From Streptacidiphilus jeojiensis (lineage in GTDB: Bacteria > Actinomycetota > Actinomycetes > Streptomycetales > Streptomycetaceae), in contig NZ_JBEUKS010000005.1 of the NCBI RefSeq assembly GCF_042510965.1, positions 248,001 to 312,000 of the forward strand: a DNA stretch of 64,000 bases, read 5' to 3'. Below are positions 1 to 8,306 of this stretch, piece after piece (position 1 is the first letter of the stretch; each line of letters begins with the position of its first letter). The translations under genes and the position numbers were made by a program. The notes under the pieces were generated by a model that was not told the DNA's origin, searched no databases, and saw nothing but the letters and a program-made list of their open reading frames with translations.

Positions 1-404
1 CGGCTTATACCTGGTCGTTGTTCCTGGCCCGGCCGGTGTTCGCCTTGGTGGAAGCGGTCGCCCTGTTGGTGGGTGTCCACCTGCAACCGGTGTTCGCGTT
101 CCTGTCCTGGGGGCTGGCCGTGGCCTTCCTGGTCTGGCAGTCCGCGCTGCGTGGCAGCACTGGTCAGTCCCTGGGCCAGCGGTTGATGCGCATCGTGACG
201 GTGGATGAGGACACCGGGGCTCCTGTGGGCCCGGCCCGGTCCTTGGTCCGCAGTGTGCTGCATGTGCTGGATATCGCCCCGGTGTTCTTCGGATATGTCC
301 GGCCGGTTTTCCAGTATCGGCGGCAGACCTGGGCCGATCAAATCTGTCACACCGTCGTGGTGAAAACCGAAACCATCAACGCAATTGCGGAGGAGAAGAA
401 GTGA
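1..404 (+). CDS. RDD-family membrane protein, 5' end cut by window edge
   Basis: Integral membrane protein of the RDD type; the reading frame is already open at base 3 (it continues upstream of the TTG at 18), so the N-terminus lies outside the window. Two hydrophobic segments are visible (from about ARPVFALVEAVALLVGV and FAFLSWGLAVAFLVW), followed by the family-typical GQSLGQRLMRI stretch and the C-terminal DQICHTVVV. It ends in a GTGA overlap with the next gene, so the two are translationally coupled and it is probably part of the integrated element. RDD proteins have no uniform function (some are ion antiporters); no role is claimed here. Confidence 0.75.
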   Translation, partial: AYTWSLFLARPVFALVEAVALLVGVHLQPVFAFLSWGLAVAFLVWQSALRGSTGQSLGQRLMRIVTVDEDTGAPVGPARSLVRSVLHVLDIAPVFFGYVRPVFQYRRQTWADQICHTVVVKTETINAIAEEKK

Positions 405-1804
405 GGGAGGAATCACCGAACTGCAATGGCCTGGTCGGCGTGGGCCGCTCCATCTGTGAGCATCCGGCCAGCACCACCCCGGTCCACCAGAGCGTCCATA
501 TCCCGTACGGGTTCTGGGTCCTGGTCGTCCTGGCGGCGGTGATCATGGTCCTGACGGCGCTGTCCCCGCTGCTGCGGCGGAGGGCTCCGCGCGTGTGGTG
601 GACGCTGTGCGGCTACCCGGCTGCGGCGGTGCGGATCCGCTGGACCTGGCGCAGGCTGACCGACGTTCAGTACCTGTCTGTCTCCAAGCGTCCGGCCCTG
701 GGGATCGTGGGTGACATGGTCGTGCGCGGCCGTGCGCTGAAGCAGATCCCGCCAAGGATGGGGCTGCCCCGCTGGCGGCGCGGCGGCCTGCTGGTCCGGG
801 TGCGGCTGCACTCTGGACAGACTCCGGAGCAGTACCAGTTGGCTGCTGAGGCGATGTCGCACGCCTGGCGGATGTACTCGGTGCGGGTGACCTCCGACGC
901 TCGGGGGTTCGTTGAGATCCGGGCTGCCGCCTGGGATCCCCTGGCAACACCTTCAGTGCCTCGAAGCCTGGTCGTTGAGCTGCTGTCGGCGGTGGTGGGC
1001 CAGTGGGAGGACAGCACCGAGTGGACGGTGAACCTGCGTCGGGTGCCGCACTGGCTGATCGTGGGGGCGACTCGTTCGGGCAAGTCCACGCTGCTGGCGT
1101 CGCTGGTCTCGGCGTGGGCCCGGCAACGGGTGGCGCTGGTCGGCATCGACCTCAAGGGCGGGATGGAACTGTCCTTGTTCCAGGCACGGTTGACGGCTCT
1201 GGCCACCACTCGCGCCGGGGCAGCGGACCTGTTGTCCACGCTGGTGACCATGGCCAACGATCGAATGGAGCTGTGCCGCTCAGTGGGGGCACGGTCCATC
1301 TGGGAACTGCCGGACAAGCTCCGCCCGATGCCGGTCATCGTTCTGGTGGACGAGTTGGCGGAGCTGTACCTGATGGCTACCACGGCCGAGAAGGCCGAAG
1401 TGGCACAGGTCTCCACGGCGCTGCTGCGGCTGGCGCAGCTCGGCGCGGCCCTGGGGCTGCACCTGGTGGTGTCCGGTCAGCGTGTCGGCTCGGACATGGG
1501 CGTCGGCGTTACCGCGCTGCGAGCTCAGCTGGGCGGCCGAGTCTGCCACCGCGTGAACGATGTGGGCACAGCGGAAATGGCACTCGGAGACCTCGACAAG
1601 GACGCTTTGGCCGTCGCGCAGCAGATCACTGCGGAGCAGCAAGGGGTTGCCGTGGCCTTCGGCGATGACGGCGGGTGGATGCGGGCCCGCTCGATCCTGA
1701 CCACCCCGGAACAAGCCCGCCGGATCGCTGAGCGGTACGCCCATCTCGCCCCCTCCATGGGCCAGTTGGGCACCTACCAGCGCCAGGCAGGAGGTACGCC
1801 GTGA
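401..1804 (+). CDS. FtsK/SpoIIIE-like DNA translocase (TraB/TraSA type conjugal transfer protein)
   Basis: 467 aa. A single N-terminal membrane span (around residues 33-55, GFWVLVVLAAVIMVLTAL) precedes a RecA-fold motor. Walker A is GATRSGKST at about residues 222-230 and Walker B is PVIVLVDELAEL at about 310-321. This domain order and size match the single FtsK-like protein that moves double-stranded DNA between mycelial cells in actinomycete integrative elements (known for TraSA of pSAM2). The GTG start overlaps the upstream stop, and its own stop overlaps the GTG of the next small gene. The neighbouring RepSA-like initiator and serine integrase support the element assignment. A chromosomal FtsK is excluded by the short length and absence of a gamma domain. 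Confidence 0.88.
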   Translation: MREESPNCNGLVGVGRSICEHPASTTPVHQSVHIPYGFWVLVVLAAVIMVLTALSPLLRRRAPRVWWTLCGYPAAAVRIRWTWRRLTDVQYLSVSKRPALGIVGDMVVRGRALKQIPPRMGLPRWRRGGLLVRVRLHSGQTPEQYQLAAEAMSHAWRMYSVRVTSDARGFVEIRAAAWDPLATPSVPRSLVVELLSAVVGQWEDSTEWTVNLRRVPHWLIVGATRSGKSTLLASLVSAWARQRVALVGIDLKGGMELSLFQARLTALATTRAGAADLLSTLVTMANDRMELCRSVGARSIWELPDKLRPMPVIVLVDELAELYLMATTAEKAEVAQVSTALLRLAQLGAALGLHLVVSGQRVGSDMGVGVTALRAQLGGRVCHRVNDVGTAEMALGDLDKDALAVAQQITAEQQGVAVAFGDDGGWMRARSILTTPEQARRIAERYAHLAPSMGQLGTYQRQAGGTP

Positions 1805-1980
1805 CGCTGATCCTCTTCCTGGCCGTGGTGGTCTTCATGCTCGTGCGCACCGGAGACCTGCGCGTGTGGCAAGTGGTCGTGGTGGGTCTCCTCGGGATCG
1901 AGTTGGGGCGCAGCCACCTGGCCGACTCGATCACAAACTTCCTGGTCCAGATCTTCGGGATCCTGACTAACAGCCATTAA
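1801..1980 (+). CDS. Small membrane protein of the integrated element (Spd-like)
   Basis: 59-aa protein starting at a GTG that overlaps the stop of the translocase gene. The N-terminal half is a strong hydrophobic helix (LILFLAVVVFMLV), followed by a second apolar stretch (VWQVVVVGLLGIELG). Small hydrophobic proteins downstream of traB-like genes are typical of Streptomyces plasmids and AICEs, where Spd proteins help intramycelial spread. That role is inferred from position and hydrophobicity only. Confidence 0.7.
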   Translation: MTLILFLAVVVFMLVRTGDLRVWQVVVVGLLGIELGRSHLADSITNFLVQIFGILTNSH

Positions 1981-1997
1981 TTCGAACTGGAGTTCCC

Positions 1998-2117
1998 ATG
2001 AGACCGAGACCGCTCCTCCCCGTCCCGCTCATTCCCTCCGCCGCAGCCTCCGCCCGGCCCGGTTCACGCCTGGTCTGGCTGGGGCTGCGGCCCCTCCCCT
2101 GGAGCCACCCGAGATGA
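1998..2117 (+). CDS. Possible 40-aa leader peptide coupled to the replication initiator
   Basis: An ATG-initiated 40-codon ORF, rich in Pro, Arg and Leu, whose TGA overlaps the ATG of the replication initiator (ATGA). A weak GGAG lies just upstream. It may only feed ribosomes to the downstream start by coupling. No family is recognised and it could be a chance ORF. Confidence 0.3.
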   Translation: MRPRPLLPVPLIPSAAASARPGSRLVWLGLRPLPWSHPR

Positions 2118-3538
2118 CCGGTAATCCCTTTGAGAACCCGGACGCGCGCCGTGCCCACCTGGAGTACCTGGACCGGCTGGCGCGTCTGGACAGCATTGAT
2201 CGAGACCTGGTGCGGCTTGGCCAAACGCCGAACCTGGAACGGTGGTTGGAGCAGATCACCGCAACCGGCGGATGCGCGCACCCGATCTACCTGTCCGGCC
2301 ACAACACCCACGTCGACCCGGGGACCGGCGAGATCCTGCGTCACTACAGCACCCGTGACGAACCCGGTGAGCGACTGGTCATGCGGTGCCGCAACCGGCG
2401 CGCCTCCTACTGCCCGTCCTGCTCCTGGCAGTACCAGGGCGACACCTTCCAACTGGTTCGCGCTGGCCTGGTCGGCGGCAAGGGCGTCCCTGCGTCAGTA
2501 ACCTCCCACCCCCGGGTGTTCGCCACCCTGACGGCCCCCTCGTTCGGGAAGGTGCACCGGGCGGGCGACTGCCACGGGATTCGCGCCAACCGATGCCAGC
2601 ACGGGACACCTGGCGGTTGCGGACAGAGCCACGATGAGTCAGACCCTCTGGTGGGACAGGCCCTGTGTTCGCACTGCTACGACTATGTCGGCCACGTGCT
2701 GTGGAACGCTCATGCCGGGAGGCTGTGGAAGGGGTTTCGAGACACCCTCTACGGGCAGTTGGGCACACGTTCCGGGGTCGGCTGGTCGGCAGTCCGGAAG
2801 TCCTTGCGTGTGTCGGTGGCGAAGGTGGCGGAGTACCAGCGGCGCGGGTCAATCCACTTCCACGCTGTGATCCGATTGGATGGGCCGACAGGTCCTGAGT
2901 ACCCGCCCCCGGCCTGGGCGACGGCGGATCTGGTGCTCGACACACTCATGACGGCGGCTGCTGCGGTAGCGGTATCGGCCCCGGTGTCATCCGCCTACGG
3001 GGACCGTTGGTTGGTCTTCGGTGAGCAGATCGAGGCGCACCCGCTGAGCGGTGGCGACGACCAGAGCATCGGCGATGAGCAGGTTGCCGCCTACGTGGCG
3101 AAGTACACCAGCAAGAGCGTTGACGACTCGGGGGCGTTGGACCGGCGGATCATGTCGCATGCCGACGTGCAGACGCTGCGGGCCACAGCACACGTCCGGG
3201 CACTGGTGGGGACGTGCTGGCGGCTGGGGAGCCTGCCGGAACTGGAACACCTGCGACTGCGGGCTTGCGCGCACAACCTTGGGTACCGAGGCCAGTGCCT
3301 CTCCAAGACCCGGGTCTACTCCACCACCTTCCGGGCCCTGCGCGCGGAACGGAGCGAATACCGCGCTGGACGGCCTGCGACGGCAGAGATCGGGACAGCG
3401 GTGGAGTCGAACTGGCGCTACGTCGGCCGTGGCTATACCCCCGGCGAAGCACTGCTAGCAGCAGGCATCGCCGAAGACCTGGCCCGCTCCCGCGAACCGG
3501 CACGGGAGGACGCGCGGGAGGGTGAACATGGCCGCTGA
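2114..3538 (+). CDS. repSA: RepSA-like replication initiator (HUH endonuclease)
   Basis: 474 aa. Looks like the replication initiator of pSAM2-type elements, which nicks a double-stranded origin and starts rolling-circle replication after excision. Visible features are a Cys-rich N-terminal segment (MRCRNRRASYCPSCSW, CRNRR...CPSC spacing), the HUH metal motif in SIHFHAVIRLDG (histidines near residues 248 and 250) and a candidate nucleophile tyrosine in AYVAKYTSKS near residue 327. It follows the transfer genes and overlaps the next ORF by about 11 bases. The symbol denotes family similarity, not orthology. Confidence 0.85.
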   Translation: MTGNPFENPDARRAHLEYLDRLARLDSIDRDLVRLGQTPNLERWLEQITATGGCAHPIYLSGHNTHVDPGTGEILRHYSTRDEPGERLVMRCRNRRASYCPSCSWQYQGDTFQLVRAGLVGGKGVPASVTSHPRVFATLTAPSFGKVHRAGDCHGIRANRCQHGTPGGCGQSHDESDPLVGQALCSHCYDYVGHVLWNAHAGRLWKGFRDTLYGQLGTRSGVGWSAVRKSLRVSVAKVAEYQRRGSIHFHAVIRLDGPTGPEYPPPAWATADLVLDTLMTAAAAVAVSAPVSSAYGDRWLVFGEQIEAHPLSGGDDQSIGDEQVAAYVAKYTSKSVDDSGALDRRIMSHADVQTLRATAHVRALVGTCWRLGSLPELEHLRLRACAHNLGYRGQCLSKTRVYSTTFRALRAERSEYRAGRPATAEIGTAVESNWRYVGRGYTPGEALLAAGIAEDLARSREPAREDAREGEHGR

Positions 3539-3950
3539 CCAGCAAACCGCCGGCGCATTCCACGTCCAGGATCATGATCAATGGCGGGTCACCTCGCCAT
3601 CACTGGAGACTGCTACGACGGTGGGCGCCGCTCTTGACGGGACTGCGCCCCGCAGGGGCTCCGATGGCGGCTGGGAGGTCACATGTCGCGCTGTACCGCT
3701 GCCGGTCATGGTCGGCTGCATTGAGCAGCAAGCGTTGATGTTTCAGCTTGCTGAGCGGGCCGAACTGGGTTGGTTCCGTCTCGACTTCGCCCCCTGGGCG
3801 GCTACCGATGTACTCGGTGCTGCGGTAGTCGCCGACCTCGGGCGGGTGGGCGGGCCCTCGGCGGCTGTGCTCGACCTGCGGCCGCTGTTCTACCAGACGC
3901 GAAACTCCATGCTGATCCGCTTCACGGCGGCGTCGCTGACGCCGATCTGA
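3528..3950 (+). CDS. Hypothetical protein of the integrated element
   Basis: About 140 aa. The ATG at 3528 lies inside the last codons of the replication initiator (a GTG at 3522 is the alternative), so the genes are coupled. No signal peptide, membrane span or known motif is seen. It ends 21 bases before a strong bidirectional hairpin. In this position AICEs often carry small orphan proteins; no excisionase-like helix-turn-helix is evident. Confidence 0.6.
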   Translation: MAADQQTAGAFHVQDHDQWRVTSPSLETATTVGAALDGTAPRRGSDGGWEVTCRAVPLPVMVGCIEQQALMFQLAERAELGWFRLDFAPWAATDVLGAAVVADLGRVGGPSAAVLDLRPLFYQTRNSMLIRFTAASLTPI

Positions 3951-3971
3951 GCACAAGGGCAAGACGCACCA

Positions 3972-4005
3972 ACGATCCCCAAGGGCTAGCTCCCTCGGGG
4001 ATCGT
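3972..4005. terminator. Bidirectional hairpin terminator
   Basis: A 14-bp inverted repeat (ACGATCCCCAAGGG against CCCTCGGGGATCGT, one mismatch) with a short central loop. It sits between the converging element operon (ending 3950) and serine integrase gene (ending 4019), so it can serve both strands. Confidence 0.8.
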
Positions 4006-4018
4006 CGGTTGCCTGGGG

Positions 4019-5539
4019 TCAGGCGCTCTGGCTGAGGGCGAACACGGTGCCTGTGATCGTAAAGCGCTGCGGCGCAGTCTCGGGGAACAGCGTCACGCGC
4101 ACGCCGTACTCATCGAGCATCTCGCGGCGCTCGGCATCGTCATGAGCGGCAGCCCACTTCTGGCTGATCGTTATGCCGGTGGACACGGTGCGCATGCCTG
4201 CGGGGCGCTCCGGGAGCTTCCTCAGCTCCTCGATCTCCTGATTCAGGCGGGCATAGTTGGTCTTGAACCAGACGTCCTCTTCCGGGTCGTCGTACAGCCC
4301 TGCGAGACGGTCACTGCGCAACCTGGCCTTGTCGGCCTGTAGAGCCGCAATGCGCTCCGCGTATCCGGTGCCCGGGTCGTAGATCCGCTCCATGACCTCA
4401 TGGGTGCCGTACGTTCCCAGGAACCATGTCTCCACTTCTCCGTCCAAGATTGAGATCTTGATGGACGGTGCGGGCTTGCACGCCTGCGAGGTGATGATTC
4501 CTCGTACTCGGGCCGTGCAGCCGTAGGCCATCTCCGGACCGCTGCGGCCTGCGATGTACAGGCGCGCTTGGCAGTTGCCGCAGAAGCTGAGGCCCGAGCA
4601 ACGGTTGACGCCCTTCGGGGCTCGGCTTCCCGCGCGCTTGGGAGTGGTCGCCTCGATCAGCGCGTCACGTGTGGCCTGGTCCCACAACGGGGGTGCGATC
4701 CGGACTGGACGGCCGTCCTTGTCGAGTACCGGGCGGCCCTGGTGCATGAGGTAGCCCAACGCTGCTTCACTGGTAAGGATCACGCCTACAGTCTTGGCAG
4801 TCCACGGCGACCCCTTCATGGGGCGGCCGTAGAGCTGCGCACGCCGATCGTCGGGAGAGGGCACCCCTTCCCGAGTCAACCGGGCTGCCTCCGTAGCCTT
4901 TGTGATTTTGCCCGTGCGGTCCGCCAGGATGCGCCGCTTGACGTTCCAAATGATCTCGCTGGCAATCGGATCGTACGCCACATGATCGATGGGGCCGTTC
5001 GGAAACAGCCGCACGTACATGTAGCCGTAGCTGGGCTTCTGCTTGGGCTGGCCTGCTGCGCGGGCCCGTGCGGTCTCGTCGCGGTTGCGCTTCTGGATGT
5101 TCCGCAGCTCCATTTGTGAGCCCCACGCTTTGATCATCCACTCGTTCTCCTGCGCGGGGTCGGTGAAGTCCCACACCCCGCTGTGGTCGGCTGTGACGAT
5201 GACGAGGTCCTGCTTGGTCAGCATGTCCTGGGTATTGAGGGTGTCCCGGACATTGCGCCCTACGCGGTCCACGCTGGCGGCCACGACTCCGTCATAGGGG
5301 CCCATCTCCCCGCGCAGCCAAGGGCCAAGACCCTTGCGGGTGAGTGGGTCCGTCGCCCCGGAGACCTCCAGGTCGTCCGACCACGCGATGATGTGTCCGC
5401 CGCAGTCCGCCGCTGCACCAAGAATCTGACCACGCTGCCGCTCGGGGCTGTGAGTTGTGTCAGTCTTGCGGGACAGCCTCACACTCCCGACCCAGCACTT
5501 GCCGCAGCCGTCGTAGTCCGAGGTGAACATGTCGACCAT
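4019..5539 (-). CDS. Large serine recombinase (integrase)
   Basis: 506 aa from the ATG at 5539, chosen because GGGAG lies about 8 bases upstream; ATGs at 5530 and 5554 are alternatives. N-terminal resolvase domain with the catalytic serine in VRLSRKTD (residue 23) and a downstream SPERQ. Arginine-rich active-site segment VDRVGRNVRDTL. Then a recombinase domain (from about PSYGYMYVRLFP), a zinc ribbon (CSGLSFCGNCQARL ... C ... C) and a C-terminal coiled-coil-like region. Such enzymes integrate phages and some ICEs at specific attB sites. The gene runs toward the replication/transfer operon and its start abuts the putative attachment site. Confidence 0.92.
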   Translation of the reverse strand: MVDMFTSDYDGCGKCWVGSVRLSRKTDTTHSPERQRGQILGAAADCGGHIIAWSDDLEVSGATDPLTRKGLGPWLRGEMGPYDGVVAASVDRVGRNVRDTLNTQDMLTKQDLVIVTADHSGVWDFTDPAQENEWMIKAWGSQMELRNIQKRNRDETARARAAGQPKQKPSYGYMYVRLFPNGPIDHVAYDPIASEIIWNVKRRILADRTGKITKATEAARLTREGVPSPDDRRAQLYGRPMKGSPWTAKTVGVILTSEAALGYLMHQGRPVLDKDGRPVRIAPPLWDQATRDALIEATTPKRAGSRAPKGVNRCSGLSFCGNCQARLYIAGRSGPEMAYGCTARVRGIITSQACKPAPSIKISILDGEVETWFLGTYGTHEVMERIYDPGTGYAERIAALQADKARLRSDRLAGLYDDPEEDVWFKTNYARLNQEIEELRKLPERPAGMRTVSTGITISQKWAAAHDDAERREMLDEYGVRVTLFPETAPQRFTITGTVFALSQSA

Positions 5540-5554
5540 GATGCGCGCTCCCAT

Positions 5555-5610
5555 CACACGGGTGTGCGATTTACGGGAGTTCCCGGGCGGCAAGGACCAC
5601 TTCGCCGCCG
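5555..5610. other. Putative attachment-site junction (attR/attL) of the integrated element
   Basis: The 5' end of the serine integrase gene directly adjoins a methyltransferase frame whose conserved family sequence resumes only at the GGKD codons (5586-5597); upstream residues differ from the usual R-V-Y-D-Y-x-LGGKD. Serine-integrase attP sites usually lie next to the integrase start, so the crossover core is placed around 5580-5600. The partner site would lie left of this window, so no direct repeat could be checked. Confidence 0.55.
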
Positions 5611-6317
5611 ACCGCGAGGCCGGCGAGGCGATGCTGCTGCTGGGCGAGGAGGCCAGGACGGCCGCGCGGGCCAACCGCGCGGCGCTGCAGCGCGCCGTGC
5701 GGACCCTGGCCGAGCAGGGCATCGACCAGTTCCTCGACATCGGCACCGGCCTCCCCACCGCCGGCAACACCCACCAGATCGCGCAGCAGGTCAACCCGCG
5801 GGCTCGGGTGGTGTACGTGGACAACGACCCGATCGTGCTGGCCCACGCCCGTGCGCTGATGGCCGGCACCGGCCAGGGCGAGACCGCGGTGCTGCAGGCC
5901 GACCTGCGCGACGTCGAGGAGATCCTGGCCGCGCCCGGGGTGCGGAAACTGATCGACTTCGACCGGCCGGTCGCACTCCTCCTGGTCGCCGTACTGCACT
6001 TCGTCCCCGACTCGGACCAGCCCCACGCCATCGTCGCCCGGCTGCTGGCCGCGCTCCCGTCCGGCAGCCACCTGGTGCTGACCCACGGCACCAACGACGT
6101 GCTGACGGCCGAGGAGGAGGCCGGTGTGGACTCGGCCTACAGCCGGGTGTCCGCGATGCTGGAGCTGCGCTCCGGCGCCGAGATCCGCCGGTTCTTCGAC
6201 GGCCTGGAGCTGCTGGAGCCGGGCCTGGTGCTGGCCCCGTTCTGGCGCCCGGACAGCGAGCCCGCCGAGGGCAGCGAGCGGATCGGCATCTACGCCGGGG
6301 TCGCCCGCAAGCCGTGA
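5562..6317 (+). CDS. SAM-dependent methyltransferase (Methyltransf_19/DUF574 type) with hybrid N-terminus
   Basis: About 251 aa from the GTG at 5562; upstream in-frame starts at 5523, 5529 and 5538 also exist. The body matches the actinobacterial DUF574 methyltransferases: GGKDHFAADREAG, FLDIGTGLPT (SAM-binding loop), VVYVDNDPIVLAHARAL and LLVAVLHFVPD. The first ~10 residues (VCDLREFP) do not match the family and include a TTA leucine codon at 5571. Together with the adjacent integrase this indicates that element insertion replaced the original 5' end. Substrate unknown. It may be poorly expressed or non-functional. Confidence 0.8.
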   Translation: MCDLREFPGGKDHFAADREAGEAMLLLGEEARTAARANRAALQRAVRTLAEQGIDQFLDIGTGLPTAGNTHQIAQQVNPRARVVYVDNDPIVLAHARALMAGTGQGETAVLQADLRDVEEILAAPGVRKLIDFDRPVALLLVAVLHFVPDSDQPHAIVARLLAALPSGSHLVLTHGTNDVLTAEEEAGVDSAYSRVSAMLELRSGAEIRRFFDGLELLEPGLVLAPFWRPDSEPAEGSERIGIYAGVARKP

Positions 6318-6442
6318 CCCCGGGCCGCGACCGGCTGTCCGGCGACGTCAGTTACGCCCCGGACCCGCTGGAGCCCCCGCCCGACGGCGAGGTGCTCATC
6401 TGCTGTGCTCGGCCCGGTACCGACATCGTCCTGGACATGTGA
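6314..6442 (+). CDS. Small 42-aa protein coupled to the methyltransferase
   Basis: GTG at 6314 overlaps the TGA of the methyltransferase gene (GTGA). The short acidic product ends in DGEVLICCARPGTDIVLDM and has a vicinal cysteine pair. I do not recognise a named family. The coupling and the downstream convergent gene leave little room for anything else. It may be a partner of, or a remnant behind, the methyltransferase. Confidence 0.45.
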   Translation: MTPGRDRLSGDVSYAPDPLEPPPDGEVLICCARPGTDIVLDM

Positions 6443-6446
6443 GCTG

Positions 6447-7085
6447 TCACTCCGGCCAGGCGGAGTCCTTGATGACCTCGACGAAGTCGCCGCGTACGAA
6501 ACCGGGCGCGAAGTGTGCCAACACGTCCGCCTTGACGTTGCCGAAGGTGGTGCCGGGACGGTGCTCGATGCCCCGGGTGAACGCGGCGAGGATCCCGTTC
6601 TTGAAGTCCGGGCGGGGGTGCGCCGCCACCACGGCGGCACGCTGCTCGTCCGGGACCAGGTCATAGCCGATGCCGAGGACGTCCAGTTCCACACCGCGGG
6701 TGACCAGGGCGATCTCGGGCGCCATGTGCAGCGGGATCTCCGGCGTGGTGTGCAGGGCGATTCCCGTCCAGACCCGGTCGGCGGCATCGCCGGTGATGCC
6801 GTGGGCGTGCAGGAACCGGCGGGCCTCGTCGGCGCCGTCGAGCTCGAAGCGCTGCTGCGAGCCGCGGAAGCGCTCGGTGAGGCCGAGGTCGTGGAACATC
6901 GCTCCGACGTAGAGCAGCTCGGCGTCGAAGTCGGTCCCCTGCTCCCGCCCGCGCAGCGCACCCCACAGGAAGACCCGCCTGGAGTGGTCGAACAGCAGCG
7001 GCGACGCGGCCTCGCGCACGAGCTCGGTCGCCTCTCGGGCCAGAGCACTGTCCGGGATGGCCACGCCTGCGATCCATTGGTTCAT
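6447..7085 (-). CDS. HD-domain protein (cyanamide-hydratase-like)
   Basis: 212 aa from the ATG at 7085, preferred because GGAGG lies about 6 bases upstream (ATGs at 7100 and 7106 are alternatives). The HD metal motifs are visible: FDHSRRVFLWG, then MFHDLGLTERF and ALHTTPEIP. HD proteins of this kind are metal-dependent hydrolases or hydratases. The closest pattern I recognise is the cyanamide hydratase/HDIG group, but the substrate cannot be read from sequence. It is divergent from the GlxA-type regulator, the usual arrangement for a local target. Confidence 0.75.
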   Translation of the reverse strand: MNQWIAGVAIPDSALAREATELVREAASPLLFDHSRRVFLWGALRGREQGTDFDAELLYVGAMFHDLGLTERFRGSQQRFELDGADEARRFLHAHGITGDAADRVWTGIALHTTPEIPLHMAPEIALVTRGVELDVLGIGYDLVPDEQRAAVVAAHPRPDFKNGILAAFTRGIEHRPGTTFGNVKADVLAHFAPGFVRGDFVEVIKDSAWPE

Positions 7086-7205
7086 GACTGCCTCCGTCAT
7101 CGTCATGTCGGTGTGTCGGTTCATCTGTCCTTGTGCTGTCCACCTTCTGTCGGGGACGTAGGCTGGGGCCATGTCCCTTCAGCCAGGAAAACCACAGATC
7201 CGGAC

Positions 7206-8165
7206 ATGAAGCACCGGGTCGGCTTTGTGATCTTCGACGACGTGACCATGCTCGACGTCAGCGGCCCCTCCGAGGTGCTGCACCAGGCAGGACGGCACGC
7301 CCCGCCCTACCAGCCGGTCCTGGTCTCGCCGCGCGGCGGCCCGGTGACCACCTCGACCGGGCTGACCCTGGCCGGCGCCGTGACCGCGGCCGACGCCGGG
7401 CCACTGCACACGGTCGTGGTCGCCGGAGGCGACCGGCTGGCGCAGCAACCCGTGGAGCAGGAACTCCTCGACACGGTCAGCACCCTCACCGAGCGGGCGG
7501 AACGGGTCGCATCGGTGTGCACCGGCGCCTTCGTCCTCGCCGAACTCGGCCTGCTCGACGGACGCCGCGCGACGACGCACTGGCAGCACGCCGGGGAACT
7601 CGCCCGCCGCTACCCCCGGGTGCGCCTCGAACCCGACGCCATTCACGTCCGTGACGGACGCTACGTCACGTCGGCGGGCATCAGCGCCGGGATCGATCTG
7701 GCCCTGGCCCTGGTGGAGGACGACCACGGAGCCGACGTGGCAAGGGCCGTAGCCCGCGAGCTGGTGGTGTTCATGCGACGGCCCGGCGGCCAGTCGCAGT
7801 TCTCCACGGCCGTCACCACCCCGCCGGCGCGGGGCGACCTGCTGCGCTCACTCGTCGCCGCCGTGCTCGCGGACCCGGCCGCCGACCACAGCCTGACCGC
7901 CATGGCCGCGCGCATGGCCGTGAGTCCCCGTCACCTGACCCGGATCTTCCACGCCGAACTCGGCACCACACCCGCCCGCTGGCTCGAACGGGTCCGCCTG
8001 GACCGTGCCCAGCAGCTCCTCCTCGACGGAGACAGCGTCACCTCGGCCGCCTACGGCAGCGGGTTGGGCAGCGACGAGACCCTGCGCCGCGCCTTCGCCC
8101 GCCACCTGGGCACCACCCCGACGGAGTACCGCTCCCGCTTCGGCACGACCGGGCCGACGCCGTGA
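7206..8165 (+). CDS. GlxA/AraC-family transcriptional regulator with DJ-1/PfpI domain
   Basis: 319 aa from the ATG at 7206. The N-terminal DJ-1/PfpI-like domain (VGFVIFDDVTMLDVSGPSEV at the start, conserved ASVCTGAFVLAELGLLDGR and TTHW) acts as a sensor. The C-terminal AraC DNA-binding domain has two helix-turn-helices (ARMAVSPRHLTRIFHAELG and SAAYGSGLGSDETLRRAF). The 120-bp intergenic space to the HD-domain gene is the likely site of regulation. Confidence 0.9.
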   Translation: MKHRVGFVIFDDVTMLDVSGPSEVLHQAGRHAPPYQPVLVSPRGGPVTTSTGLTLAGAVTAADAGPLHTVVVAGGDRLAQQPVEQELLDTVSTLTERAERVASVCTGAFVLAELGLLDGRRATTHWQHAGELARRYPRVRLEPDAIHVRDGRYVTSAGISAGIDLALALVEDDHGADVARAVARELVVFMRRPGGQSQFSTAVTTPPARGDLLRSLVAAVLADPAADHSLTAMAARMAVSPRHLTRIFHAELGTTPARWLERVRLDRAQQLLLDGDSVTSAAYGSGLGSDETLRRAFARHLGTTPTEYRSRFGTTGPTP

Positions 8166-8306
8166 CCGGCGTCATGACCGGCGCCGGCGCTGGTACACAG
8201 CCCTGAGTCCGCCGGCTGACCCCGCGGTCTTGTCCGGGGCAGCCCCTCTCGCGATGATGTACATGACAATCCAACCGAATGCTCGGTCGTGAGAGGACTC
8301 CCACCC

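Noticed and set aside
5555..5640. tRNA gene as the integration site
   Set aside because: No tRNA-like sequence or CCA-proximal T-arm is present; the junction reads straight into a methyltransferase frame.
5555..6094. Upstream extension of the serine integrase frame to 691 codons
   Set aside because: The extra part lies antisense to the conserved methyltransferase and precedes the resolvase domain; starts at 5530-5554 fit the family.
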